Below the pieces are notes generated by a model that saw only the letters and a list, made by a program, of their open reading frames with translations, did no database searches and was not told where the DNA came from. Below, piece after piece: positions 51,004 to 61,687 of a DNA stretch of 64,000 nucleotides. The stretch's first letter is position 1. Each line of letters begins with the position of its first letter. The position numbers and the translations under genes were made by a program. Source of the stretch: Chryseobacterium oleae (GTDB taxonomy: Bacteria; Bacteroidota; Bacteroidia; Flavobacteriales; Weeksellaceae); the NCBI RefSeq assembly GCF_900115055.1, contig NZ_FOVD01000004.1, positions 370,849-434,848 of the forward strand. The letters run 5' to 3'.

Positions 51004-53292
51004 ATGTCAAGTAAAACCCACCGCGACGAAAAGAACTTTAATCAGGCCGCGTTAGATTATCATAAAGCCGAACCTAAAGGAAAGATCGAAGTTATCCCTT
51101 CGAAGCCTCACTCTTCTCAAAGAGATTTATCATTGGCATACTCACCAGGGGTGGCAGTTCCTTGTATGGAGATCCACGATAAGCCGGAAACCGTTTATGA
51201 CTACACAGGAAAAGGAAACCTGGTAGCTGTAATTTCCAACGGAACGGCTGTACTAGGTCTTGGTGATATCGGAGCTGAAGCTTCAAAACCGGTAATGGAA
51301 GGAAAAGGTCTTTTGTTTAAGATCTTTGCAGACATCAATGTCTTTGATATTGAGATCGATGAAAAAGATCCGGACAAATTTATCCAGATTGTAAAAGGAA
51401 TTGCTCCGACATTCGGAGGAATCAACCTTGAAGATATCAAAGCTCCTGAAGCTTTCTACATCGAGCAGAAACTGAAAGAAGAGCTTGATATTCCTTTGAT
51501 GCACGATGACCAGCATGGAACAGCTATTATTTCAGCTGCTGCACTGATCAACTCGCTTCAGATCGCCGGTAAAAATATCGGAGAAGTAAAAATGGTTGTG
51601 AACGGAGCCGGAGCGGCTGCCATTGCATGTACCAACTTATACATTTCTTTAGGTCTGAAGAGAGAAAATGTTTTAATGTGCGACAGTAAAGGGGTAATCA
51701 ATCATAAAAGAGAAAATCTTACGCCTGAAAAAATAGATTTCATTGCCAATACCGATATTGAGACCCTGGAAGATGCCGTAAAAGGTTCAGATGTTTTCAT
51801 CGGATTATCAAAAGGAAACGTAATGACTCCGGAAATGCTTTCCAGCATGACTGAGAATCCTATCGTTTTTGCTTTGGCGAACCCGGATCCTGAAATCGCT
51901 TACGATCTTGCCCTTGAAACCCGTAAAGACGTGATCATGGCAACCGGAAGAAGCGACTATCCTAACCAGGTGAACAATGTATTGGGATTCCCTTACATTT
52001 TCCGTGGTGCATTGGACGTTCAGGCGAAAGGAATCAATGAAGAAATGAAGCTTGCAGCGGTACATGCTATCGCGGATCTTGCCAAAGAACCGGTGCCGGA
52101 AGCAGTAATCCTTGCCTATAATGTTCAGAACTTACAGTTTGGAAGAGAATATTTCATCCCGAAACCATTTGATAACAGACTGATCACCAAAGTGTCCAGT
52201 GCTGTAGCAAAAGCAGCTATTGAAAGCGGTATTGCAAGAAAAACCATCGAAGACTTCGAAGAATACGAAAACCAGCTGCTGGACAGAATGGGAAGAGACG
52301 AGAAGTTGGTAAGAATGATGCAGAGCCGTGCAAAATCTAATCCGAAGAGAATCACGTTAGGAAATGCTGAAGAATATAACGTATTGAAAGCAGCACAGAT
52401 TCTTTATGAGGAAGGAATTGCATTCCCAAGTCTTTTAGGAGATAAAAAATACATCAAAGAACAGATGGAGCGTTTCGGTATCAATCTGGACATCCCGATT
52501 ATTGATCCGAGTGATGATGATCAGAAGGAAAACAGAAAAAGATACAGAGAAACCCTTTGGAAACTTCGTCAGAGAAAAGGAATGAACGAGTACAAAGCGA
52601 AAAGATATGTGCGCCAGAGAGATTATTTCGGTCCATTGATGTTAAGACACGGAGATACAGACGGATTGATCGTTGGTTTCTCTAAGAACTATACATCAGT
52701 GCTTCGTCCTGTTTTGGAAGTGATTGAAAAAGATAAAGGCGTAGATAAAATTGCGGCGATGATGATGATCCTTTCAGAAAAGAAGCCTATTTTCTTTGCT
52801 GATACATCCATCAACCAGAATCCTACAGCAGAAGACCTTGTGAACATTGCTAAAATGGCAGAAATCACAGTGAAATCTTTTGCGATAGAGCCTAGAATTG
52901 CGATGCTTGGTTTCGAAAACTTTGCAGCCATTTCCGATACTTCCAAAAAAGTAGCGAAAGCGGTAAGCATTCTTCACGAGAAATATCCTAAAATGATTGT
53001 TGATGGTGAAATCCAACCGGATTTTGCGATGAATGCAGATCATTTAAGCGATTATCCGTTCTCTAAATTAGGAACTACTCCTGCCAATACATTCGTTTTC
53101 CCGAATCTTGAAAGTGCGAACCTTTCTTACAAGATCATCAGAGGAATGAAAGTAGCTCAGGTAATCGGGCCAATCCTGATGGGATTAAAGCAGCCGGTAC
53201 ACGTTTTACAGATGCGTTCAAGCGTAGACGAAATTGTAAATCTGGCGACGGTAGCCGTTCTTGATGCTCAGAGAAGAGAAAATAAAAAATAA
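51004..53292 (+). CDS. maeB: NADP-dependent malic enzyme with phosphotransacetylase-like C-terminal domain
   Basis: 762 aa. The malic enzyme half (residues 1 to about 425) has SLAYSPGVAVPC, VLGLGDIGAEASKPVMEGK, MHDDQHGTA and VVNGAGAAAIAC (nucleotide binding). The C-terminal half (about 430-762) resembles phosphate acetyltransferase, but in this fused family it is regulatory rather than catalytic. It converts malate to pyruvate and CO2 with NADPH formation. It ends with a strong terminator. Confidence 0.95.
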   Translation: MSSKTHRDEKNFNQAALDYHKAEPKGKIEVIPSKPHSSQRDLSLAYSPGVAVPCMEIHDKPETVYDYTGKGNLVAVISNGTAVLGLGDIGAEASKPVMEGKGLLFKIFADINVFDIEIDEKDPDKFIQIVKGIAPTFGGINLEDIKAPEAFYIEQKLKEELDIPLMHDDQHGTAIISAAALINSLQIAGKNIGEVKMVVNGAGAAAIACTNLYISLGLKRENVLMCDSKGVINHKRENLTPEKIDFIANTDIETLEDAVKGSDVFIGLSKGNVMTPEMLSSMTENPIVFALANPDPEIAYDLALETRKDVIMATGRSDYPNQVNNVLGFPYIFRGALDVQAKGINEEMKLAAVHAIADLAKEPVPEAVILAYNVQNLQFGREYFIPKPFDNRLITKVSSAVAKAAIESGIARKTIEDFEEYENQLLDRMGRDEKLVRMMQSRAKSNPKRITLGNAEEYNVLKAAQILYEEGIAFPSLLGDKKYIKEQMERFGINLDIPIIDPSDDDQKENRKRYRETLWKLRQRKGMNEYKAKRYVRQRDYFGPLMLRHGDTDGLIVGFSKNYTSVLRPVLEVIEKDKGVDKIAAMMMILSEKKPIFFADTSINQNPTAEDLVNIAKMAEITVKSFAIEPRIAMLGFENFAAISDTSKKVAKAVSILHEKYPKMIVDGEIQPDFAMNADHLSDYPFSKLGTTPANTFVFPNLESANLSYKIIRGMKVAQVIGPILMGLKQPVHVLQMRSSVDEIVNLATVAVLDAQRRENKK

Positions 53293-53313
53293 TAAAGAAT
53301 CTTCTTTACAGAT

Positions 53314-53352
53314 AAAAGCAGTACACTCATCTTGTGTACTGCTTTTTTTATT
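53314..53352 (+). terminator. Intrinsic terminator after maeB
   Basis: A 13-bp stem AAAAGCAGTACAC/GTGTACTGCTTTT with a 7-nt loop is followed by T. Confidence 0.88.
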
Positions 53353-53520
53353 GTTAACATCATTAAAAAATGCGAATACAGACTCGTCTGAAAATATGAA
53401 TTTAGCCGCTGTAGCCTTTCTTTATTCCTGAAAAAGTGAAATAGTAAAGAATTTTTTGAAAAATTATAATGATTTTATAGAAAAATAAATATATTTACGT
53501 GTAATTAAAAACTATTTATA

Positions 53521-53721
53521 ATGAAAAACATTCAAAAACTATCAAGAGAAAATCTAAAACAAATCAATGGAGGAGGGCCTAGAACTCAGCCTATTCAATC
53601 ACCGGAAGGAGGATATTATTGCCTTCCGTCTCAAGGACAGCTGTGTCTTGTAGGTTGTACCCCAACCTGCGTAAACGGTGCTTGTAACGTAAGCATGTGT
53701 TTAGATATAAATCCTTTATAA
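53521..53721 (+). CDS. Double-glycine leader peptide with six-Cys core (peptide D)
   Basis: 66 aa. The leader MKNIQKLSRENLKQINGG is followed by a core with six cysteines spaced C-x7-C-x3-C-x3-C-x4-C-x4-C. It has no copy of the shared leader element and no transporter nearby; the exporter at 40489-42681 would be the likely processing enzyme. It lies alone between maeB and ruvA, with TATATTTA near 53490 as a possible -7 box and its own terminator. Function unknown. Confidence 0.82.
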   Translation: MKNIQKLSRENLKQINGGGPRTQPIQSPEGGYYCLPSQGQLCLVGCTPTCVNGACNVSMCLDINPL

Positions 53722-53745
53722 GATTACGCTCCGATATATCATTAC

Positions 53746-53774
53746 AAAACCTGTCCGTCCGGATGGGTTTTTTG
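53746..53774 (+). terminator. Intrinsic terminator after peptide D
   Basis: The stem AAAACCTGTCC / GGATGGGTTTT with two wobbles and a GTCC loop runs into a T-tract. Confidence 0.7.
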
Positions 53775-53872
53775 TTTTTATTACGTTTATATTAAATCAT
53801 TGAATTCATAGTCAAAATTTAAGTTAAAAATCATTCGTACATGAAATGAAAATATTAATTAGTTTAAATTGC

Positions 53873-53880
53873 TATATTTG
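53873..53880 (+). promoter_or_regulatory. Promoter -7 box of ruvA
   Basis: TATATTTG fits TAnnTTTG, 19 bp before the ruvA start codon. No -33 element is obvious. Confidence 0.55.
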
Positions 53881-53899
53881 GGAGTTTTAAAAATTAATA

Positions 53900-54484
53900 A
53901 TGATATTTTCCTTACAAGGCAGCGTTCAAGAACTTACGCCCACTTACGCAGTGATCAACGTACAAGGAGTTGGTTACTATGTAGGTATCAGTTTGATGAC
54001 CTCCCAGGCACTGGCCCTGAATAAGCCGGCATTCTTATTTATTCAGCAGATCATTCGGGAAGATGCCCATCTTCTCTTTGGTTTTAACACTCGTTCAGAA
54101 AAAGAAATGTTCAATCTGTTAATAAGCGTTAACGGAGTAGGAGCTGTTTCTGCCCTTATACTTCTATCTACTTTGAGCCTTGAAGAGATCGCTACGGCTA
54201 TCCTTTCCAAGAATAGTGCACTGATTCAAAAAGCCAAAGGGATAGGAGCTAAAACCGCAGAAAGAATCATAGTGGATTTGAAGGATAAGGTCCAGAAATT
54301 CGGCATTGAGGCAGAAAATATTTCTGCTTTTGTGGATAATAAAGTCAAGGAAGAATCGTTATCTGCATTAGAAGTTTTAGGGATCCCGAAACGGATGAGC
54401 GAGAAGATAGCAGACAGAATGATGAAGCAGAATCCGGAGATCACGGTAGAAGAACTGGTAAAACAAATTTTAAAAAACATTTAA
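53900..54484 (+). CDS. ruvA: Holliday junction DNA helicase subunit RuvA
   Basis: 194 aa, the usual length. MIFSLQGSVQELTPTYAVINVQGVGYYV is the OB-fold domain, VNGVGAVSALILLSTLS and AKGIGAKTAERIIVDLKDK are the two helix-hairpin-helix motifs, and the last 45 residues are the RuvB-contact domain. RuvA binds Holliday junctions and loads RuvB. sprA follows within 3 to 6 bp, a gene order commonly seen in Flavobacteriia. Confidence 0.97.
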   Translation: MIFSLQGSVQELTPTYAVINVQGVGYYVGISLMTSQALALNKPAFLFIQQIIREDAHLLFGFNTRSEKEMFNLLISVNGVGAVSALILLSTLSLEEIATAILSKNSALIQKAKGIGAKTAERIIVDLKDKVQKFGIEAENISAFVDNKVKEESLSALEVLGIPKRMSEKIADRMMKQNPEITVEELVKQILKNI

Positions 54485-54490
54485 CATTTG

Positions 54491-57400
54491 GTGGCGAATA
54501 ATAAGCATCTCAAAATATTTTTGTTCCTGTCGTTCCTGTGCATGTCAGTAAGTGCCTTTGCACAACAGGTACGTGATACTGCGATCATAAAGAAAGAATA
54601 TCAACTGGCTGACCCCACCCGGTATGAAGCCTTTTATGACATAAAAACCGGAATGTACTATGTATATCCAAAGATTGGAAATACCTACACCGGCCCGCCT
54701 ACAGCGATGTCCCCCGAAGAGTATAAAGAATTTATGCTCGCGACTCAGACAAGAGCTTACTACAAAGAGAAATCTGACAAATACAGTCTCCTTTTCAGAA
54801 GAGACAGGACGGATGCCAAAAAGCAAGGCCTTATTCCGTCTCTGATGATCAACAACAGATTATTTGAAACCATTTTCGGAAGTAATAAAATTGAGATCAT
54901 TCCTTCAGGATATGCCTCTCTAGACTTTGCCGGACTTTACCAGAAAATAGACAACCCGCTGATCCTGCCACAAAACAGGACCAGTTTTACGTTTGATATA
55001 GACCAGAGAATACAGCTGGGACTTTTAGGAAAAGTAGGGGAGAACCTTCAGTTGAAAGCCAATTACGATACCCAGAGTGGTTTCGCATTCGAAAACAGAA
55101 TGAACCTCGTATGGCAGGCAAAAGGAAGCTGGAAAGACCTTCAGACAAAAGGTCTTGGTGATGTAGACAAGCCAAGTGCCGGAGGGGAAGATAAAATCAT
55201 AAAAAGAGTAGAATTCGGTAACGTAAATATGCCGCTTTCTACCAGTCTTATCCGTGGTTCACAATCCCTTTTCGGGGTAAAGTCGGAATTCCAGCTTGGG
55301 AAGACCTTCGGAACAGTAGTTCTGTCCCAACAGCAGGGTGAGGCCAGAAATATTGTCGTACAAGGTGGTGGGGTTATGAATAACTTTAAAGTCAATGCTA
55401 TTGACTACGAAGATAACCAACACTTTTTCCTGGGGCATTACTTCCTCGACCGTTATGACCAGGCATTGCTTAATTATCCGCAGATCAATTCCACCGTCAA
55501 CGTAACCAGATTGGAAGTTTGGGTATTGGACCAGGGGAACAGTAATCTGGCTTACCAGAAAAGTATCATTGGGATCAGGGACCTTGGAGAAGGAGTCGGA
55601 GGATTGCCGGATAACTCACAGAATGGATTATACCAGTCTATTAATGCTGCCATAGGACCGAGAGAAGCCGGTAAAAACTATGCAACCACATTCCAGGGGC
55701 AGAGTTTCCCGGGAAGTGCGCAGCCCTATGATAACGGCGAGCAGTTTATTTTTAATACAAAAGCAAGAAGGCTGAATACCAATGAGTATACCTTACAGCC
55801 TCAGTTAGGATATGTTTCATTAAACCAGAAGCTGAACGAAAATCAGCTTTTAGCCGTTTCTTACTCATTTACAGACGGAAGCAATAAAGTATATAAAGTT
55901 GGAGAATTCTCCGAAGAAAGCCCTGTACTGGTAACGAAGGTTCTAAGAGTAAATAACAAAGTGAATACACAATCTCCGATGTGGGACCTGATGATGAAGA
56001 ACATCTATTCTCTGGATGCAGGACAGGTAGCGCAGGACGGATTTATTCTTAATGTTTTCTACAGAGATCCGAAGAGTGGAGGTAAGGTAAACTATCTTCC
56101 TGGTACTCCAGTTCAGGATAAGAATTTACTAAAACTATTTAACTGGGACCGTTTGAATATGAACGGTGATATCCAGGCCAGCAGCGGTGTACTGGGAGAC
56201 GGTATTTTTGACTTTGTGAACGGGATTACGATACGGCCGGAAACAGGTAGGATTATTTTCACCAAAGTACAGCCTTTCGGAAGCTTTATGGAGAGTCAGA
56301 TTGGAACTAACGATCCGCAGTATGTATTTAATGACCTTTACCGCCAGCAAAAGCAGGTAGCCACTTCCAGTAACCTTGCACAGCGTTATACGATTGAAGG
56401 GCGTTATAAAGGAACACAGGGACAGGGAATTTCTCTTGGAGCGGTAAACGTTCCTCAGGGATCTGTAAAAGTTTCTGCAAACGGAGTTCAGCTGACGGAA
56501 GGGGTAGACTATACCGTAGACTATATGCTCGGAACGGTAACGGTAATCAACGAAAACGTTAAACAGTCCGGACAGGCGATTAATATTTCACTGGAAAACC
56601 AGCTTACATTTAATACCCAGAGAAAAAGATTCTTAGGATTAAACTTAGAAAGAAGATTTAATGAGAACTTTATCATCGGTGGAACGGTTGTCAACTATTC
56701 AGAATCTCCGCTTACCCAGAAGGTAAATTATGGACAGGAAGCTGTTAATAACACCATGGCAGGGGTGAATATGATGTACAACAATCAGGTGCCTTTCCTG
56801 ACCAGACTGACCGATAAAATTCCATTAGTAAACACCGAAGCGCCATCCAACCTGAACTTCAAAATGGAAGCAGCTTATTTGCTTCCCGGACTGAATAAAG
56901 GAACGAATGATCAGTCTTATATTGATGACTTCGAACAGACCACTTCTAAGATATCTTTAAAAGAACCGGCTGCATGGAGCCTTGCTTCAAGACCGGAAAA
57001 AAATACAGCGGCACCGTTCAACGGACCGCCTGCCGACGATGCATTGACAAGCGGCTATGGAAGAGGACTTCTTTCCTGGTATAATATTGACCCTAGATTC
57101 TGGGGAGTAGGAGGTAGAGCGCCTGCGGGAATTACGGCACAGTCCGTTTCCAATCACGCGTCCAGAAGAGTTCAGTATTCCGAGATTTACAATAACAGAG
57201 ATTTTGTTGCGGGTGAGCAGACTTTCACCAATACCTTAGATATTTCTTATTATCCTAATGAAAAAGGTCCTTATAACGTCAATCCCGGCACTGAAACAGC
57301 AGCTGCGAGATGGGCGGGGATCATGAGACCGATCAGTGTGTCCAACTTTGTGAATTCCAACATCGAATATGTGGAATTCTGGATGATGGATCCTTATGCG

Positions 57401-60400
57401 GACGGAAATACCTTAGGAAACAGAGCCAGACTATTACTTCACTTAGGAAACGTTTCCGAAGATATCCTGAAGGACGGTAAAATGCAGTATGAAAACGGTC
57501 TTCCTACTCCGGGAGCTCCTTCTACTACAACTACCTCCAACTGGGGAGTACAGCCAAAGCAACCACCTATTCTTTATGCATTCTCAAGTGAAGGGGACGA
57601 CAGAAGATCTCAGGATTTAGGATACGATGGTTTAAGCTCTGATCAGGAAGCGATGAGATTCGGGAATACATTTGTAAACCCGGTGACCAACCTGGCTGAC
57701 CCTGCAGTAGATGATTTCGTGTTTTTCATGTCTGATAAATTTACAGGCGGGCAGGCTTCATCTCTTGTTCAGCGATACAAATACTTCAGAAACCCGGAAG
57801 GGAACTCTCAGGCCAACTCTCTGGAAGTGGCTTCACAGACTCCGGATGCAGAAGATATCAATAAAGATTACAACCTAGACCAGACGGAAAGCTACAATGA
57901 ATATATTGTAAAGCTTGATAAGCCGAGTCTTGCATTAGGAACAAACAATATCGTAGATATAAAAACGGTAAAGGCAAGTTTCCAGAACGGGCAAACTTCA
58001 GATGTAAAATGGTACCTGTTCAGAATCCCGGTTTCAAAATATGCAGAAACTGAAGCTGAAGGAGAAAGAAACCCATCGGTACTGAACAACGTAAGGTTTG
58101 CAAGATTAATGCTTGCGGGCTTCGAGCAGACTTCTACTTTGAGATTTGGAACGCTGGATCTTGTAAGATCGGACTGGAGAAAGTATCCTAAAAATATTGC
58201 ACTGTTTTCACAACCTAATCCGGATCCTGCTACCAATGAAGGAGGTGTGGAGGTGAACACTACCAATCTTGAAGTTGGAAGTGTAAATATTGAAGAAAAT
58301 GCCCTGAATCAGCCTCCATATGTATTGCCTCCTGGTATCGACAGACAGGTATTAAGCGGAAATGCTGGTGCACAAAGACAGAATGAGGCATCTCTATACA
58401 TGAAAGTGAACGACCTTGTAAGTGGCGAGGCAAGAGGAGTATTCAAAAATACTTCACTGGATATGAGAAGATATAAAAAACTAAAACTTTTTGTACACGC
58501 TCATAATCCGAATATCAGAGAACCTGGGGGTGGTGAGATAGACCGTAAAACTAAGTTCTTCATTCGTTTCGGTAGTGATGCTACAGACAACTATTATGAA
58601 TATGAAGCTTCCCTGAAGTTAACAGAAGGTACAGCAACTGCACCAATGGAAATCTGGCCGTTTGAAAATGACGTTGAACTGGAAATCCAGAATTTGGTAG
58701 ATGCTAAAATAAGAAGAGACAAAAACAATCCGAATAGAATAGCAGAAAGAATAATGGATCCGAATTTTGAACTCGGACCTAGCTTTAAAAGAATATACGT
58801 TAAAGGACGTCCAAGTTTAGGAAATGTGACCACTATTATGGTTGGTATCAGAAATGGTAACGAAAGAGCAGATCCGCAGACTTCTATCAACCGTGTTCTT
58901 TGGGTAAACGAAATCCGTCTTTCTGAAATTGAAAACGATGGCGGATATGCAGGTAATGCGAGCTTGAACTTTAACCTTGGTGATTTTGCAACCATTAATA
59001 CGAGTGCATCTTATACCTCTGTAGGTTTCGGGAATATAGATTCAAAACCGGCAGAAAGAACACAGTCTACGCAATCAGCATTCAGTATCAATACAGCGAT
59101 AAACGTAGATAAATTACTTCCTGAGAAAACCGGAATGAAAATTCCGTTAAACTATTCTTATTCACAAACCATCGAGGATCCGAAATACAATCCTCTTGAT
59201 ACCGATGTGGAATTCAGTAAGGCAGCCAATAAAGAGCAGCTGAAAAAAGTAGCAAGAACATACACACAGCAAAGAAGCATCGGTGTGGTGAATATGCACA
59301 AGGAAAGAGTAAATCCAAATAAGAAGCCTAAATTCTATGATATTGAAAACGTTTCCGTAACTGCGGTTTATAACGATGACTATTTCAGAGATATTTACAC
59401 CTCTAAAAACTACAGACAGTATCTGAGAGGATATGTGGATTACAACTATACCTTCAAGCCTTGGGTGATTAAGCCTTTCAACAAAATGATCAGTGATACG
59501 GCGAAATCTACAAAATACCTGAGATGGGTAAAAGAATTCAATTTCAATCCAATTCCTACAAGACTATCTTTCAGAACGGAAATAGACAGAAATTACAACG
59601 AGCTTGAATTTAGAAACGTAGAAGCAATCCTAAGCGGAAACACAGGCGATAGCTTTGCGGCGATCAGAAACAGAAACTTCTTCTTCGGATGGCAGTACGG
59701 TTTAGGATTTAATTTTACAAAATCATTAAAACTGGAAATCAATTCTGCGACAAGAACACTGAATGATAATATAGACGTGAATGGGATGAGTAATAAATCC
59801 ATCTTTGGAAATATCTTCAGAGCAGGTAGACCGGTATTGTACAATCACAGAGTGCAGCTGAACTATAAACTGCCGTTCCAGTACCTTCCGTATTTAGATT
59901 TCATTGATGCAGAAGTAGGTTACGGAATGACGTATAACTGGAATGCCAGATCTACAGCACTCCTTTCAAGTCCTGAAGGAAGCCTTGGTTCTGTAGGTCA
60001 GAATACCAATGTGATCCAGGTAACAGCTACAGCTGATATTCCTAAGTTCTTCGGACAGTTTAAATATTTCAAGAATATCTCTGCAAAACTGCAGAAACGC
60101 AAGCAGGAAATAGACTCTCTGAATAACGCATACACGCAGCAGTGGGAGAAGAGAAGATACAGATACAAGAGTTATAAGTTTAAAAACAAACTGACGATTC
60201 TTCAGAGCGCAGCTTTTGTGATGACATCATTCAAGCAGTTAGATGTTAATTACTCTGAAAACAACGGAACAGTACTTCCTGGTTTATTGTCTGCACCGAA
60301 TATGTATGGTTATGGCCAGACATTGGGAGGTCCTACGATGGGATTCCTTTTCGGATCACAGGCAGATATCAGAAGAACAGTGCTGGAAAACGGATGGGTA

Positions 60401-61558
60401 AGTGATTCACCATATATGACCGATCCTTACATCAAGATGTCGACCAGGGAATTGAGGGCCAATTTACAGATCGTTCCAATGAATGATTTCAGGATTGACC
60501 TGAGTACACTGCACAACTATAACAGAAACTTTTCACAATCCGGATTTAATAACAGGAATAACCTCGGAACAGCCAATCATGATTATGCTTTCGCGAATGA
60601 TCAGGTGACATACTCCAATTCAGTGGTGCTTTTAAAAACTTCATTCAAAGAAACTCAGGCTGTCTACCAGGCAATCAGGGAGAATGCAAGAATACTGTCA
60701 CAGCAGTTGGGTATAGGGGAAATATTGAATAGTGATGGTTTTGCGGATCATTACAGTATTGCCAATGCGTACGTATTAATCCCGGCGTTCAGAGCAGCAG
60801 TGGAAGGAAAATCTGTCAAGCAGGTCGGAAATGCCAAGAAAGCAGGAATCCCGATTCCAAACTGGAGACTTACATACTCAGGTTTAAGAAATGTTCCGAT
60901 TATTAATGGTCAGTTCTCTAAATTTGATATCCTGCATGGATATACCGCAACGTATACCGCAACAGGAATCCAGTCGAGTATTGATTACTTTAACAGGATT
61001 TCAGGAGGAAATGCATTCGATGTTAATAATGATTATATCAATCCGTTTACCTTCTCTCAGGTGGGCTACGTAGAATCCTTCTCACCACTTATCGGAATAG
61101 ATGTGACCATGAGAAACAATATGCAGTTCGGACTTCAGTACAACAGAAACAGAATGATGATTCTGGGATTGGTGAACCATACCCTTACGGAAGACTCCAA
61201 TAGTGAATATGTAGTGCGATTGGGATACATTGTCAAGAACTTCAGATTAGGAATGGCGAATACAAGAGGATCCAGAGGAAAAGGAAGCGATCTTAACATC
61301 AGAGGAGATATTTCATTGAGAGACAGTAAAACCTCTATCATGAATATCCTGCTCGATGATTCACAGATCACGGGAGGTCAGAAACTGATGAATATCAAGA
61401 TTTCTGCAGACTACAATGTTTCAGAGAATCTGAACTTAAGAGTCTTCTACGAGCAGATGACTTCCAAGTATAAAATATCGACGGCATTCCCGCTGTCTAC
61501 CATCAGAGCCGGTCTGTCTGCGACGTTCACATTTGGTGACTCAGGCGGTGGTTTCTAA
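54491..61558 (+). CDS. sprA: T9SS outer membrane translocon SprA (Sov)
   Basis: 2355 aa from GTG at 54491; TTG at 54488 is the alternative and no suitable ATG exists. A signal peptide (KIFLFLSFLCMSVSAFAQQ) is followed by the giant outer membrane beta-barrel of the type IX secretion system. The N-terminal SLLFRRDRTDAKKQGLIPSL and repeated strand segments of the SprA-type domain are present, as is the final ISTAFPLSTIRAGLSATFTFG. It is the pore for substrates such as those at 7971, 22697 and 29019, and is needed for gliding in relatives. The gene follows ruvA directly. Confidence 0.97.
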   Translation: MANNKHLKIFLFLSFLCMSVSAFAQQVRDTAIIKKEYQLADPTRYEAFYDIKTGMYYVYPKIGNTYTGPPTAMSPEEYKEFMLATQTRAYYKEKSDKYSLLFRRDRTDAKKQGLIPSLMINNRLFETIFGSNKIEIIPSGYASLDFAGLYQKIDNPLILPQNRTSFTFDIDQRIQLGLLGKVGENLQLKANYDTQSGFAFENRMNLVWQAKGSWKDLQTKGLGDVDKPSAGGEDKIIKRVEFGNVNMPLSTSLIRGSQSLFGVKSEFQLGKTFGTVVLSQQQGEARNIVVQGGGVMNNFKVNAIDYEDNQHFFLGHYFLDRYDQALLNYPQINSTVNVTRLEVWVLDQGNSNLAYQKSIIGIRDLGEGVGGLPDNSQNGLYQSINAAIGPREAGKNYATTFQGQSFPGSAQPYDNGEQFIFNTKARRLNTNEYTLQPQLGYVSLNQKLNENQLLAVSYSFTDGSNKVYKVGEFSEESPVLVTKVLRVNNKVNTQSPMWDLMMKNIYSLDAGQVAQDGFILNVFYRDPKSGGKVNYLPGTPVQDKNLLKLFNWDRLNMNGDIQASSGVLGDGIFDFVNGITIRPETGRIIFTKVQPFGSFMESQIGTNDPQYVFNDLYRQQKQVATSSNLAQRYTIEGRYKGTQGQGISLGAVNVPQGSVKVSANGVQLTEGVDYTVDYMLGTVTVINENVKQSGQAINISLENQLTFNTQRKRFLGLNLERRFNENFIIGGTVVNYSESPLTQKVNYGQEAVNNTMAGVNMMYNNQVPFLTRLTDKIPLVNTEAPSNLNFKMEAAYLLPGLNKGTNDQSYIDDFEQTTSKISLKEPAAWSLASRPEKNTAAPFNGPPADDALTSGYGRGLLSWYNIDPRFWGVGGRAPAGITAQSVSNHASRRVQYSEIYNNRDFVAGEQTFTNTLDISYYPNEKGPYNVNPGTETAAARWAGIMRPISVSNFVNSNIEYVEFWMMDPYADGNTLGNRARLLLHLGNVSEDILKDGKMQYENGLPTPGAPSTTTTSNWGVQPKQPPILYAFSSEGDDRRSQDLGYDGLSSDQEAMRFGNTFVNPVTNLADPAVDDFVFFMSDKFTGGQASSLVQRYKYFRNPEGNSQANSLEVASQTPDAEDINKDYNLDQTESYNEYIVKLDKPSLALGTNNIVDIKTVKASFQNGQTSDVKWYLFRIPVSKYAETEAEGERNPSVLNNVRFARLMLAGFEQTSTLRFGTLDLVRSDWRKYPKNIALFSQPNPDPATNEGGVEVNTTNLEVGSVNIEENALNQPPYVLPPGIDRQVLSGNAGAQRQNEASLYMKVNDLVSGEARGVFKNTSLDMRRYKKLKLFVHAHNPNIREPGGGEIDRKTKFFIRFGSDATDNYYEYEASLKLTEGTATAPMEIWPFENDVELEIQNLVDAKIRRDKNNPNRIAERIMDPNFELGPSFKRIYVKGRPSLGNVTTIMVGIRNGNERADPQTSINRVLWVNEIRLSEIENDGGYAGNASLNFNLGDFATINTSASYTSVGFGNIDSKPAERTQSTQSAFSINTAINVDKLLPEKTGMKIPLNYSYSQTIEDPKYNPLDTDVEFSKAANKEQLKKVARTYTQQRSIGVVNMHKERVNPNKKPKFYDIENVSVTAVYNDDYFRDIYTSKNYRQYLRGYVDYNYTFKPWVIKPFNKMISDTAKSTKYLRWVKEFNFNPIPTRLSFRTEIDRNYNELEFRNVEAILSGNTGDSFAAIRNRNFFFGWQYGLGFNFTKSLKLEINSATRTLNDNIDVNGMSNKSIFGNIFRAGRPVLYNHRVQLNYKLPFQYLPYLDFIDAEVGYGMTYNWNARSTALLSSPEGSLGSVGQNTNVIQVTATADIPKFFGQFKYFKNISAKLQKRKQEIDSLNNAYTQQWEKRRYRYKSYKFKNKLTILQSAAFVMTSFKQLDVNYSENNGTVLPGLLSAPNMYGYGQTLGGPTMGFLFGSQADIRRTVLENGWVSDSPYMTDPYIKMSTRELRANLQIVPMNDFRIDLSTLHNYNRNFSQSGFNNRNNLGTANHDYAFANDQVTYSNSVVLLKTSFKETQAVYQAIRENARILSQQLGIGEILNSDGFADHYSIANAYVLIPAFRAAVEGKSVKQVGNAKKAGIPIPNWRLTYSGLRNVPIINGQFSKFDILHGYTATYTATGIQSSIDYFNRISGGNAFDVNNDYINPFTFSQVGYVESFSPLIGIDVTMRNNMQFGLQYNRNRMMILGLVNHTLTEDSNSEYVVRLGYIVKNFRLGMANTRGSRGKGSDLNIRGDISLRDSKTSIMNILLDDSQITGGQKLMNIKISADYNVSENLNLRVFYEQMTSKYKISTAFPLSTIRAGLSATFTFGDSGGGF

Positions 61559-61585
61559 AATAAAATTAATATGTAGTTATTAAAA

Positions 61586-61624
61586 CTAAAATCCCTTTCT
61601 ATAAAAGAAGGGGATTTTAGTTTT
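61586..61624 (+). terminator. Intrinsic terminator after sprA
   Basis: The stem CTAAAATCCCTTTCT pairs with AGAAGGGGATTTTAG across a 5-nt loop (one mismatch), followed by TTTT. Confidence 0.75.
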
Positions 61625-61660
61625 AATTTACAAATGAAGGAAGATTTGAATTCTATATAT

Positions 61661-61668
61661 TACCTTTG
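61661..61668 (+). promoter_or_regulatory. Promoter -7 box for the gene at 61688
   Basis: TACCTTTG fits the consensus and lies 19 bp before the ATG. Confidence 0.55.
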
Positions 61669-61687
61669 CGCAATTAATTTTTAAACT

